From the NCBI GenBank assembly GCA_905221605.1, contig CAJNDS010002129.1, positions 591,041 through 655,040 of the forward strand: 64,000 nucleotides of DNA. The letters are read 5' to 3'. How positions within the stretch are numbered: the first letter of the stretch is position 1; each line of letters opens with the position of its first letter. The translations under genes and the position numbers were made by a program. The notes under the pieces were generated by a model. The model searched no databases. It was not told where the DNA came from and saw only the letters and a program-made list of their open reading frames with translations. This DNA is from Symbiodinium natans. Taxonomy: Eukaryota; Sar; Dinophyceae; Suessiales; Symbiodiniaceae. This document shows positions 1 to 11,189 of this stretch, one piece after another.

Positions 1-51
1 GGCTGTCGTGCTTACCTAGCAGAGGGACGTTGCGGGCATTGCGATGCCGCA

Positions 52-1023
52 ATGGACACCGCTCGATCCCTAGGGTTTTTGCACGCGGCCCAGCGAGGCG
101 CGGGTCCTGCGCTCACAGACTCCATTCGGAGTACCGCCTCCGAAGCCCTGGCTAAGGGTAAGGTTGTGTTGGGTTTGGGGAACAGTGAAGGATGTTTCTC
201 CCAACTTGCGGCCAAGAGCCGCGGGCTCTCCTGCTTTCAGGGGCTCGCGGGTCGTGACCTGGCCGCGGCCCCAGCAGATGGAGCGAGCGCAGCCCACGCA
301 CAGTCCGGCTTCGTGCAACGTGCCGCCACTGCCACTGTGGCGCGCACACCCAGCCGGAGGAACAAGGGCCCAGTCCCCGCTAGGAGTTCTCCAGTCAAAG
401 AAGCGGAATTCCTTGCGGGCGGGCCATACGTTCAGGCCGCCCAAACGCTGCTTGGGTCTGGAGCAGCAGAGGATGTGATCTACATCCGGGCGTACAGCTT
501 AGATTGCCCATCCTGCATCGAGGCAATCGAAGCGTCGCTTAGCAAGGGCGCAGGCGTTCGGATTGTCGCCGACATGGGACAATGCCACCGCACCAAACTG
601 CAGTGGCAAGCGTTGAAACGCTTGGCGGCTGCAGGCGCCGAGGTGAAGGTGGGTTGCGGCTCATCCGTGCGCGACGCCTATGCTCGCGACGGCCGCGGGG
701 CTAAAGTAGGTACCGGTATCCAAGGGCTTCACCATGCCAAGGCCCTTTGCCTACTGCGGCCTGATGGCGCGGTGGTGCTGATTGGGAGCCTCAATTTTAC
801 CACAAGCAGCAAAGCCAATGCGGAGGCAGGGCTTAGGCTTGAGGTCGCCAAGACGCACCCGGTCGCGCAGTCCTATATCGAGGATTTCCAGAGGGTGTCG
901 GCTGAGGCATTCTCCCTCGATGAGGCGGTCGCAAAGCGCCCTCAGTTGGAGCGAGCCAGCAGCTCCAACGTTGCTGGCAACGCCACTCGTGCCCTCAGCA
1001 CTGCTCCACAGGGTATCGAGTAG
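52..1023 (+). CDS. Phospholipase D-like (single HKD) protein
   Basis: One open frame of 323 codons with an ATG at 52 and a TAG stop at 1021-1023. The frame stays open to the left edge of the window, so the true start may lie outside. The first ~120 residues are Ala/Ser/Gly-rich and match nothing I know. The rest looks like one PLD catalytic module: a YIRAYSLDC strand, a VRIVADMGQ strand, then HHAK (about residues 227-230) followed about 15 residues later by GSLNFT. H-x-K plus G-S-x-N is the core of the HKD motif of PLD6/Zucchini, Nuc and bacterial PLD nucleases. The Asp normally four residues after Lys is displaced to a later RPDG, so activity is uncertain. One HKD per chain suggests a dimer, as known for the Nuc/Zucchini group. 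Substrate cannot be told. Unlike its neighbours it has no intron, so it could be retroposed. Confidence 0.72.
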   Translation: MDTARSLGFLHAAQRGAGPALTDSIRSTASEALAKGKVVLGLGNSEGCFSQLAAKSRGLSCFQGLAGRDLAAAPADGASAAHAQSGFVQRAATATVARTPSRRNKGPVPARSSPVKEAEFLAGGPYVQAAQTLLGSGAAEDVIYIRAYSLDCPSCIEAIEASLSKGAGVRIVADMGQCHRTKLQWQALKRLAAAGAEVKVGCGSSVRDAYARDGRGAKVGTGIQGLHHAKALCLLRPDGAVVLIGSLNFTTSSKANAEAGLRLEVAKTHPVAQSYIEDFQRVSAEAFSLDEAVAKRPQLERASSSNVAGNATRALSTAPQGIE

Positions 1024-1764
1024 GCTGCGGCCAGTCGGCGCGGCGTGGTATGCATCCACGCATTATCAGAGCAGGCGTTGCAGCACGGCACGTTGCTTCG
1101 CCAACCTTTTGCATTTTCTTTTGCTTGACTGCGGGTGAAAAGCCGCGGCAGGTTGGAAACCTGCCCATTTTGCATTCCCCGCACCTTTCTCCTCCGCCCT
1201 GCCTGTGGCCCCTCGTGCTGAGGGTGCTCTTTTGCAGGTGCTGCGGACCGTGTCCTGGTCGCGGCAATGCGCTCGCCGAAGCGCGTGTGAGCTGCATTGC
1301 CTGCGGCACAAGCCATGTGCGCGGCTCTCGCTGAGTCTGGTAGCCCGTAGGGTAGTTCCGGATAGGTGAGTAGCCGTAGCCGTAGCTTAGGACCGGCCGT
1401 GTACAGTGTACCATCTGTACCATAGATTTCAGTGTCTGCCGTAGCAGTCCTCAAGGCACTCAGTGGGCTCTGTGTACTGGAGCCTCGACTCAGGTCATGC
1501 AAAAGACCGGTCCGCCTGGTTTAGGCTGGTCTTGGAGGGTCGCTCGTTTGGGTCGTCTCGTTTCGCGTGTCTTCGTTTGCGGGCTTGCGCCCAAAGCCGC
1601 GACGGACGCCCGCCCTCCTTGTGGAAGTCACTCACCGGAGCCTCGGCTGAGGGGCGAATGTGAGCTGACATGAGTGCATATGCATCTTCTGCTCTGTGAT
1701 GCATTAGGACTCGGCAGACCACCTTGTAGTTTTCCTTTGCATGTAGAGTTTTGCAATTCGTAAC

Positions 1765-1786
1765 AATGCCAATATTTTGGCTCAAG
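1765..1786 (+). other. Relic dinoflagellate spliced-leader sequence
   Basis: The 12 bases TTTTGGCTCAAG at 1775-1786 equal the 3' end of the 22-nt dinoflagellate spliced leader (DinoSL), and GCCA lies just upstream as in DinoSL, with two extra bases between. DinoSL is added in trans to mRNA, so a genomic copy outside the SL RNA genes is the known signature of an mRNA copied back into DNA. No gene frame could be followed downstream, so the retrocopy would be decayed. Confidence 0.5.
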
Positions 1787-1970
1787 TACCGAGCTTGTGC
1801 CTTTGAGCACGGTAGAGTCGTACAGTAGCTCCTAGGTTGCTGTGCGGTCCGACCGGACGCACTCAGGCGTAGCTGCACAAGTGCTTGGACTCACGAAGTC
1901 GTAAAACAGCGTGACCGGGCTGTGATTGCATTGGCTTAGTGCAAGTCCAGTGCTGGTCGACTTCACAGTC

Positions 1971-2055
1971 TATCTATCTATCTATATGTACATGTATATG
2001 TGTATATATGTACGTATATACATATATATATGTATATATATATATATATATAAAT
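1971..2055. repeat. TATC / TA-rich microsatellite
   Basis: Tandem TCTA units run into imperfect TATG/TATA units, ending in a pure TA tract. Confidence 0.9.
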
Positions 2056-3832
2056 ATACGTATGGTTTCCGAGCCTGTGATGTCTTCGCGTTGCATCCCC
2101 AACTCTTCCCCATCAATAGATTCGACAAAGTCTCCTGAGTGCTTTGCGCTTTGGCTTTCGCACTTTTGTTCAGTAACTTGGCATCTCGTGACTGGGCATC
2201 TAGAATATGCGCTGCTCCAGCAGCTAGCGATCCTGAAATCGACGACCTCCCATCTCAGAGTTCTGGATTTTGATCCAGCCGATAGCATTGGAGTTGATAT
2301 ACCCCGCGGAGATATGATCTTACAGGCGGCCACGCACGCTGCGTGCACGCCCGTTGCTTGCGATTTGCGGCGCCGGCGGCGCGAAAACCTAGTTTTTGCA
2401 AAATGTTGTTGGCGCAACAAAATTTATCAGCATTGTTCGTAGAACATTGTGTTCCGGAAAACGTTGTTTGTGCGCAAAAAGTACCATCATGTTGGGGCTA
2501 TCAGGCTAGTATACCGGCGATGGTGCGACCACCACTAGCATTGCACCACTTTAAACATTTTGTCCCGCCCGGTGATTTTCCTATTCCCACGAGGCCACGA
2601 GGGATCTGTAAACCTCCACAGGGAGCAGATGCGTGTGCTACTTCTCAGCCGAAATTGTACAAACCAGGGCCCTTTCTGAGACTTCAATTCCCTGCCTGTA
2701 CATCTCAAAATGTCAGATGCGAAGTTGTCGGCACGAACATCCATGGTGAACCCGTGCCCGTGTGTACCACACTTCGTGTTGGAGCTGTTGCATGAGCGGT
2801 GGTGTCCCTCGAAAAGTCAAAGTCAAACTGCACACAAGTCCGATAAGAATGAGGATTCCCAAAATAAGTTGATACTTGCCAAGTCCTGTGGCTAGTCCAA
2901 CAAAGGTCAAAACGAACCATCGCACAGACATCTAAAGCTCGGAAACCAGCGCAAGCTCAAGACGCAAGCCATGGACGGTTACATCCACAAGGGAACCTCC
3001 TCCAGAAGTACGAAGCAACAACGAACAAGTGTGCGATTGGTGAGGTTTCAAGCCGGACGATGAAGCGTCTTGGCAAGTTGATGACTCTTTGTTTAGGATG
3101 GGCGTCCATTTAGAGCTGTGACGTTGGGATGTTACCCTACTATCAGTCCTTAGTAGGGATTCTAGTACCTCCTATTCTAATCCATATTTAACGACTGTTT
3201 GTTTCAGGGAGAATCCCAACGATGTTGCTTGCAGTTTCGGAATCGTAAGCTGAACAGCCTGTTGCTGATGAAGACTCGTCAAGGGCTGTTCATGGCACCT
3301 GTTTCCCAGAACTGCACTGCACCCTTGGACCCAACGACGCATGAAAAAAAAACAGCAGCCAAAAACACGATCGAAGATCTTGGCAGATCTTGGCAGAAGC
3401 AAGTCATCCGAAGCTCGTGACGAGTGCTGAAGCAGGTTGCATTCCATCCACATCCGCCAAGTCACGGCCTCATTCCTCGACAGCCCAGCGACCCAATGCA
3501 GCCTTTGATGTGGCAGAAGGTGTCTCCTTCTCCGCCTGCCGTGGCCTGGGCCTGAGTCCTGCCAGAATGCCGGGGCAGCTCCGCAGCTCTCCACAGTTGA
3601 ACGTTCTGTGCAACAGTTTACGGTTTAGGATTTAGGGGCTTTAGGGTTTCCAGCTTCGTGACTCTGGAACCGTGGAGCCCTCGACTGTCGTATGGAACCA
3701 CACATCTCTCCGTCCAGGTGCCTGCTAGCCACAACTTGCGACGGTAGCGGCCCAAGCTGGTGTTTATCGAAGGTTCCTGCCGCTGCATTGGTTTGTTAGT
3801 CGGAGAGACATTAGCAGACCGAGGGGCGAATG

Positions 3833-3928
3833 GGGGGTTTACGAGAATAGGGCGTACCTTCTTGCAGTCCTGATGATAAGGGGATCCTACTATTGGGGGT
3901 CTAAATTAGGGGTCCCCTAAACCCGAAA
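3833..3928 (+). mobile_element. MITE-like inverted-repeat element, copy A
   Basis: It starts GGGTTTACGAGAATAGGG and ends in the imperfect inverse CCCCTAAACCC. The core AAGGGGATCCTACTATT is shared with copies at 21.6 kb and 59.4 kb, and in reverse at 4.08 kb. No coding capacity. Non-autonomous DNA element (MITE) is my inference from size and terminal inverted repeats; target-site duplications were not resolved. Confidence 0.5.
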
Positions 3929-4083
3929 CAAAAAAAACCCTAACTCCCCTGCGGAGTGATCCCAGACGGGGTCTGCTAGGCGGGTGGCAAACAACAAATA
4001 GGAGCAGCGATATGAGATCCGGGGTGAGGCCTTCGGTCGTCTCCTCCCGGCGACCTTCCACAGTCGAGGCCTCAAAAGCAGAT

Positions 4084-4180
4084 TGGGGGTTTAGGAAAAT
4101 GGGTGACCCCCAAAATAGGACCCCAAATAGCAGGATCCCCTTCAAATAAGGACCCCCACTAGGGTACCCCCCTAATATCG
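4084..4180 (-). mobile_element. MITE-like inverted-repeat element, copy D (reverse)
   Basis: The core reads as the reverse complement of copy A (AATAGCAGGATCCCCTT on the + strand). It is flanked by GGGTTTAGGAAAATGGG on the left and AGGGTACCCCCCTAAT on the right. It lies only about 155 bp from copy A, in the opposite orientation. Confidence 0.45.
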
Positions 4181-4528
4181 AAAGCCCTCAGATGGAAGTC
4201 AGGAGGTGTGTGGCTTGGTAAGCATGGCTTAGGCATGCTTGGCAGTCCTCCGTGCGACAGCTTTCCTGTTCGCTCGCGCTCCTGCACCTTCACCTCTGTA
4301 CAGGATTGTTCACCTGCTGTTGGCTTGAACTTCTTCACGCTGGCTCAAAGATCGTGTGGGACGCAGTAGGTCTCGGAGGCCTGAGGAGCGTGCATAGAAT
4401 CTTGGGTGCAGGCTTAGACTCTATGGTTGTTTCAGCACAGCTTTCGGTGCAAGTTCCGCGATGCAATGTAGGATGTGCCAGGGCAAGCCACCCAAGTAGC
4501 AATCCTGCAGCCCAGGACATCTTGCGTC

Positions 4529-7500
4529 ATGGCAGACATGAAAGTCGATCCCAAAGATGGTCTGGCCGTCCAGGACTTATCTACGCTTGATGCCTCCCGG
4601 CCTAAAGTTCCTGACGGCTTTTCATGATTTTCATGCCGATCATGTGAGTATCCCAGCCATGTCCAATTGTTTGCAACACATTTGAAATAATAACACTGGT
4701 ACCATGCATTCATGATTATTGTTGCTTTGATTTCACAGTAAGCATTGGTTTAACCGCATGGGTCTGTCAAAGTCATCAGAGCAGCTTCTTCGTACTGCCT
4801 CGGTACTGGCCGGGCCGAAAAGACGAAGCACTGCCGTTCCTTTGGGCAAGTATCCTAGGTCTCCAAGCTGACGCCCCTGACTCCGGAAGTCATCAGCAGA
4901 CAGGCAACGATGAATGTAGCACGGCGCGATTTGAGAGTGTTGCTCCGCAGCCGTACGTTGCTGAGGAATTAAGAAGTCTGAGGCGGTAGAGGCTGAATTG
5001 CTTTCATTGTCACAAAGCGTGAGCGATGCAAGCCACGTGTCGAGATAATATCGGATATCCAAGGTTGGCACTATCGGCCATGTTGCCCACGGAAAATCTA
5101 CTGCTTCTTGGATGCGACGAAGCCAAGAGTTTGTCATAGTTGCCCATCGACCAAGAACCATCTCTTCTGACTCCATGTCGCTGCTAAATTGTGGTGACTC
5201 GTCACCCCCACATGGTCTTCGAAGAGAACCCGTGTGGCAGCCGGCGGTCTCATGAAGATGCACAGCCAAGGTAGTGAAGGGCCTCTCCGGCACGCACACA
5301 GTCAAATTCAAGGCAGAGAAAGAGCGCTCCTCGCCATGAAGACTTAAAAGACTTTGAGCTATTCTTCGGCTTGCTTCCTAATTGCTTCGCTTTCTTTTCC
5401 GGGGGCTCTGCTAGCTTGGGCTTGCGCGGGTGGTGATAATTCAGAGTTCAGGGTGTCGTTCCAAGATGTATCCAGATGTTTCGAGCTGCTTGTAAGTGCA
5501 TGACTGGCACGTAAGGTATTCTTAGTGCATTCCGCATGCCTGCGATCCTGACACCAGGTAACATTACCATTAAGTTGGGCTACGCAAATGCGAAAATCTA
5601 CAAGCGCGATCCTGGGGAGGGAGATCAGGAGACCAGGGCTTAATTGCACGTACATGTCTATAAATGTATAACATTTGCTTAGTTTACTTTTGACATTCAT
5701 AATACAAAATGCATACTGCCGTGCATATTAATATCTATGTGCATATAGAGTATGTACAGCTTGGCAGCGGCAGTCTCCGCAGGATCACCCATATTGGTCT
5801 GCTGGCAGTTCCACACCAGATGTGGTGGACGACATGAGGCGTGTTGCAACACCGCTGCACTGCACCCTCAACCTCTAGGACTGTGAGCCCAGGTTTCGAA
5901 ATTTCCCCCCCCACATCGGTTGCTAAGAAAGTTGCATGGCCGGCGAAAACAGCCCGGCCACACATAGGTTGCCATGTACGTACTTCTGCCAGCAAGAATT
6001 CGAAAGGAGATTTTGCATGGCCGGGGAAGAAAGCCGGACGGGCAAGCTCATATGGAGGGTCGTGACCGGGCTCAGCTGAGAGGTTGGTTCGCCATGTGTC
6101 GTTCGTGGACTGCCCTGGGCACGTCTCTTGGAACACAAACAGTCCGTCTGCCACCATCAGCATCAGCAGCATAAGGCACCCTGCAGCTTACAGAAATAAG
6201 CACCAGTGGCTTTGGCCTCATCCCAGGATATTCTCATGGCCACGATGCTCAACGGAGCGGCCGTCATGGACGCAGCTCTCCTAGTTATTGCAGGACCCTG
6301 GAGCTGGGGGGGTCCATGTCTTCAGAGCTGGTCTGCTTATCAGTCAAGACCTCACCTTCTTCGCACTGCGTGAAGTGCAGGAAACGAGACGTGCCCACAG
6401 CCTCAGACTTCAGAGCATCTTGCAGCCGTGGTGCCTCGCATCGAAGATGTGATGCCTGCGCATTTGCACGTGTGTGTGTCCTCTGGAGATGCATGTCGTG
6501 GGCATGCCTGTGCCATCTCAGCGACAGAGAAAGCCCATGCTTCAAGGAAATCATGCGACTCAAGCACATCATCATCCTTCAGAACAAGGCGCCACTGCAG
6601 TGCGAAGCTACTGCCCAGCCACCGCTGCACTTTGATGATCTGCAGCAGGTCCTCAAACCACGTAGGTGCCCCCCACGTACCCCCACCTTGCATCCCCTTG
6701 TACCCAGCAGAAGTTCGCGTGTTGCAACACAGCCCACCCTCACAAGAATGGTGCATTGCTTTGCACATGACACATGACGTCCTGACCAAATGGAAACTCG
6801 CGACACGACAGAATTAGGCCAGGATGTCAGATCCAATGCGCTACATATAGTTAGCAACTCGCGTTGCGCACGAATCAGACCACGTCGAGGCCCACAATGG
6901 GCCAGACCTAGACCCTGCACACATACCTCGATTTCCAGGTCGAGCTGATCAAGCAACAGGAGGCTGAATCCCGCTACGAAGAGATCAAGAAGTTCGTAGC
7001 TGGCACAGCAGCTGCATCTTGGTTCATATAGACGGGTTGCGTTTGGGTGCAAGCGTGAGCGCCATCTGTGAACATCTGTACCGCCTTCGCACAAGAGGTG
7101 CATTGGACGTTGTACTTCGCCCACGCTGCGTAAGATGTGCATGTCATACATGCTGATCACGCGTCCCACGAGTCAAGGACAGCTCGCCTATTATCCCCAT
7201 CAGTCGCTCGGGAGCAATTCCTGATTCTCAACATCGCTCTTGGTTTTGGCAGCGCTGCGATGTAGTGAGCTTCAGGGTCAGCTGCTATTCACGCTTGAGC
7301 CTAGATCTGTAGAGGGGATCTGGGGCTCCGCTATTTGTCTTGGTGCACCACTATGCATGACATTGGCGCCGAGGCGCAGTTCTGAAGTACAATCTGGATG
7401 TGATTTGTGACTTTCTGCACGCAGTTTTTGGCAGAGAGTAGGTCACAATACTGTTTGCCGGTTGCTGCATGCCCAGCACCTTCATGCAACGTGCTAACGT

Positions 7501-10478
7501 GCTGACGTGAGACCTTGTGAAGGTTTGCATAGAGCCAAGGTGAGTACCTTTGCACGCAAGTGCCGATTCCACCTCGGGACTTTACGTCGAATCCGGTCAT
7601 GATTATCATTCGATCCTTCGACGTCAACAGGCACTTCTTGCAAAGACTTGCCCAAAATTAAGCAGAGCCTGCAGAAAAGCATGAACACTTTGCATGCCTC
7701 TGGGTGCAATTATAAAGCCGCCAGGGCACGACATGGGCCGTCGACTCCCTCGGCCGAACAAGCCGGCTTCGAACCCCCTCAAAGGGCTTGGTTAAGGGCT
7801 CAGCTAGGTCTCCAAGGACTCAAGGAGGGATTTGGAGGCCGCCAAGGTGCCGAAAGCCTGCGAAAGAACAAACTCAGTACGGCGCAGTCAGCACTGACAC
7901 GCTTCAACTCAAACCTCCCGCTTCGGGCGGTGGCGACAAGATCATTCGAAGGACACGCGCTCCAAATGACAAGAATTTCGGTGCAAATTGCCCGTTCTCG
8001 TTGGGCGTTCGCGCCAGCCATCCAGTTAATCTAGTTCTGGCCACCCATACTATTGGTATTATTCAAGCATGCGGGCACACATCGACATTCATTCAGCAAT
8101 TCCGCCACCTGCATAGCAAGTTCAAAAGATGCTCACACGTGCCGTGGGCAGTATGGAACCGTAGTGCCGACTCTGCTCCGAAGCCTCGGCACATGTAACC
8201 CGTGTAACCGCCTACACCATGGAGGCCGGGTGAGGAGGTGGCCAACCTGAAGGGAGGTGTTGCTGGCGGTTCCATCCTCAAGGGAGCTGCTCGGCCAAGA
8301 CTTAAAGTCTGTACGCTGAAGTTGAAGGCAATTGGCCCACCAGATGGGGACACTAGAGTCACTAGAACTGACACTTTCAGTCTTAGGTCCTGAAAATGGG
8401 AGATGAGATCGTGGCTTGCCTGCACTCTCCCGCACGCACTCCCGGGTCGGGGTGGCCCCTTGCAGCTTGATGTGAAGGTCTGCGTTCCCGCGTGCGTGGC
8501 TTGCAGCTTGCACCTCAGGAGATTAGGCCAGGCATCGTCACCAAAGATCCCAACAACGCGGATAACGTTCAGTGCCGTCCAATCCGCTCCCGCCCCTTGG
8601 TTCTGCCAAGCAGTAGAACATGCTTCTTTGTTTATTGTTGTTTTTACTTCATTATGGTACTATATATATATATATATATATTATACGCATTGTTTAAGTA
8701 CGGCTCTCTTCAACGTTTTTTCGTTGCTGGGGTTGCCGGAGCTGTCCAGGAATCATGTCCCTGCTTGCCGAGCAGAACGCGCTGCAGTTCGCCGTCCCAG
8801 GCGGCCTCATTGGCGTTGGCACCAAGATCGACCCCAAGCTGACCCGTGCCCCATCGACATTGGACTCAGTGTTACGTGAGAATGGCACATGAGAACGACA
8901 ATCAGATACAGAAAAACCTTCCAGGCTGCAGCTTTACAAACAGAATCCCCTATTGCTTGGACTAACTGCATTCTATGATGCTCGTCTTGACCCTCCCCTT
9001 GGGACTGGGGGCGGTGTGGAGTTACATTGATAGGAGTCGAGTCGCCCAGGTGCAGACAAGCTTGTGGGCCACGTGCTGGGGCATCCAGGTAAACTTCCGA
9101 GCCGCCCGGCTGTGAACACAGGTTCCCCAAGTCGCCTAGACCCTAGACCCTAAACCCTAAACCGCTACGGTTATAAAGCCAGATCACTGAATCAGGGGGG
9201 GCGCAAGCAACTTGAGGGACCGAAGGACCTTGCAGCCGAGGTATCTACATTGAGATCGAGGCCACGGGGCTGTTTCTTTTGGGGTTTAGCCTCGGGGGTG
9301 TAGGGCTTGCCAGTCCGTCACGCTGTTTTTCATGTCTTGGGGTAGGCATGACCCAACTGAGAACGAGAGCTGGGCTCAATGCATGCCGGCCGTGACTCTC
9401 GTGAGACCATTGTCGCTTGCTGCGTTGTTCGACCGTATATCTGGAAACACGGGCTCTGCAGAAGGTGAAGTTCTATTTGCTGCGACGGCTGCTGGGAGTC
9501 AAGACAGATGGCGATGGCAAGGCTGCCGATGCGCCCTAAAATGTATTATTGTTTCTTTTCTTAGTATACCTTGTTTTTAGCTGTGAGCATGAGACAAAGA
9601 TGCCAGTGCTTCGTAGACCCTTTCAAGAATTTCAAGAGATCTCGAAGATCATTTGTCACAAGCAATGGCCAAGCAAGAGTTGCTGCGCCCCTGACCTCTA
9701 ACCCTTCGCCTCTCAAAGTTGCGGAGGCTGGCAAGGTGGCGAAGCTCAAGAAGGGCGAGATCCTCATGGTCGCATGGCAAATAAATGGGGGGCAGGTAGT
9801 CAGGTTCAGGGGGCTCTCTTTTGAAGATGTCTCTGGGATTAGAACTGTGATTTACCGAGTGCGCTACTTATAACTTTCTCAGGTCAACATTGGATCCACC
9901 GCTGCAGGAGGAAGAGTGCGCCGGCACTGCGTGGAACACGCTACAGTCAGTAGGCGGTCAGACATGACAGAGTTGTGGCGCTATGGCTCTGCCTCTGCAC
10001 GAGGTACTTGGCATCAAGGACGACAATGATTATGCCAGAATCACCCTCACACACCCTGCCGCTTCTACGAAGTTTATGAATAGCAAGGTGCTGCACTGGC
10101 CGAAGTCAAGCAGGTTCAACCGTGCCGGAGTAGACTTCAGTAGACATTCTTGGCTGCACCGCTGAAGCACAATGGCGAAAGCGCCAGCAATGAGGTGTGC
10201 ACACAGGAGGGCGACAAGGTTGCCCTGAGCCGAAGGACTGCCAGAGGGTTTGCATGGGATTTGCTGATGCTTGGTGAAGTGTCTGCATGTCCGAGCAATC
10301 ATTCGGTAGCATGCATGCGCACTTTGTACAAAAAGCAGAGGTGAAGTAGATCACTTGCGGGTGTTCAGACTGGACAGACGTCAAACAGTGGCATGTGTCC
10401 AGGATCGACAAGCACTGGCGTCTCATTGGATGGGGCAGCATTGCCAAGGGAGCAACAGTCAAGCCAATGAGTTCGTAG
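4529..10478 (+). CDS. EIF2S3: Eukaryotic translation initiation factor 2 subunit gamma
   Basis: The gene encodes the GTPase subunit of eIF2, which brings initiator Met-tRNA to the 40S ribosome. The ATG at 4529 gives a 21-codon first exon ([11 protein letters not shown]...). Exons follow in the family's order: 4859-4915 ([11 protein letters not shown]); 5064-5102 with the G1 P-loop GHVAHGKST; 5271-5325; 5558-5604; 6083-6122 with G3 DCPGH; 6227-6293; 6381-6424; 6547-6588 with G4-type LQNK; 6939-7010; 7179-about 7204 (PIIPIS); about 7560-7630 (IRSFDVN); 8225-8288 ([11 protein letters not shown]); 8519-about 8583 (EIRPGIV); 8750-8845 ([13 protein letters not shown]); 9050-9088; 9241-9260; 9465-9530; about 9660-9768; 9883-9915 (VNIGS); 10004-10057; 10195-10236; about 10410-10478 (HWRLIGWGS, stop TAG). 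Phases agree at most junctions. I could not place the exons for the cysteine (zinc) segment after 5604, the region around 7.2-7.5 kb, or a short piece near 8.3-8.5 kb. Confidence 0.93.
9136..9170. repeat. Short CCCTAAA telomere-type repeat in an eIF2 gamma intron
   Basis: Four to five CCCTAAA/CCCTAGA units lie between the exons ending at 9088 and starting at 9241. Confidence 0.8.
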
Positions 10479-11185
10479 ACTTGGGTTGCGCCGCCAAACG
10501 TTAGCGATTAGTGGATCTAGGCTTCTCTGCAGCACAGAAGCTTGGAGATGATTTTGTATTGCACACGATGCAAGCTGCAGATGAGCTCGGATTGCAGTTG
10601 AAACCGCTTCTGCAGTCCACCATTGTGTCAGACTCCATCTAGGATCAAGGAAGCCGCCTCGCAGAGCACTGGGCGCTTTATGTGCAAGTTGCGCAGACAT
10701 ACATAAACACCTCACGTGGATGCGCCAAGCTTGGACACCTCGGCTTCCTACACCATAGGAGCTCTCTGTTGCATGGACATGCAGTGCTGCGGTGTTGCCA
10801 CCGATGCAGCAGTTTTTGCGCTCACGTGGAGATGACGACCTTCTGGCCCGCCCGACGTTTACCGAAACAAAAGGCGTTGATCGATCTGCTTTTGCCAGCA
10901 GCTCCAGACCTACACTTGCTTGCGCGCACGTTGAACTGGCCCGCAGCGTGCCGGTGTAACTTCGTGGAAGATTGAAGTGTTGCTCTGACTGGCTAGCTAC
11001 TGGCTGAGGTTGGCGCTGCTTCCGTCACCACCCGCGTGTGCCACAGCTCTTTGGAGACGGCCTCAGCGGGCGGTCCGAGGTTCCTGAGCATTCGATCGTG
11101 CAATGTACTGCAAATGCAATTATGTTGCAATCTCCAGTGCCCTCAACCTAAACATCAACCCGTCTAGGCATCCACCAAGTTTAAA
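10479..11185. other. Spacer after eIF2 gamma
   Basis: No exon-like frame with matching splice phases was seen. Mixed base composition, no repeats of note. Confidence 0.4.
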
Positions 11186-11189
11186 AATT

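Larger units (their letters stand above)
1024..4528. other. Spacer between PLD-like gene and eIF2 gamma gene
   Basis: No gene could be supported here. The stretch holds a spliced-leader relic near 1.78 kb, a TATC/TA microsatellite near 2.0 kb and two copies of an inverted-repeat element (3.83-3.93 and 4.08-4.18 kb). A short exon-like frame flanked by AG|G and |GT lies near 3,435-3,520 on the + strand, but nothing joins to it and I do not call it a gene. Confidence 0.4.

Noticed and set aside
1365-1390. TAGCCGTAGCCGTAGC resembling the 5' half of the spliced leader
   Set aside because: It is a short tandem GTAGCC repeat without the TTTTGGCTCAAG end.
4733-5311. Minus-strand open frame of 192 codons
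   Set aside because: It lies opposite three exons of the eIF2 gamma gene (P-loop exon included), so it is a shadow frame.
6579-7169. Minus-strand open frame of 196 codons
   Set aside because: It is opposite the eIF2 gamma exon 6,939-7,010 and has no domain of its own.
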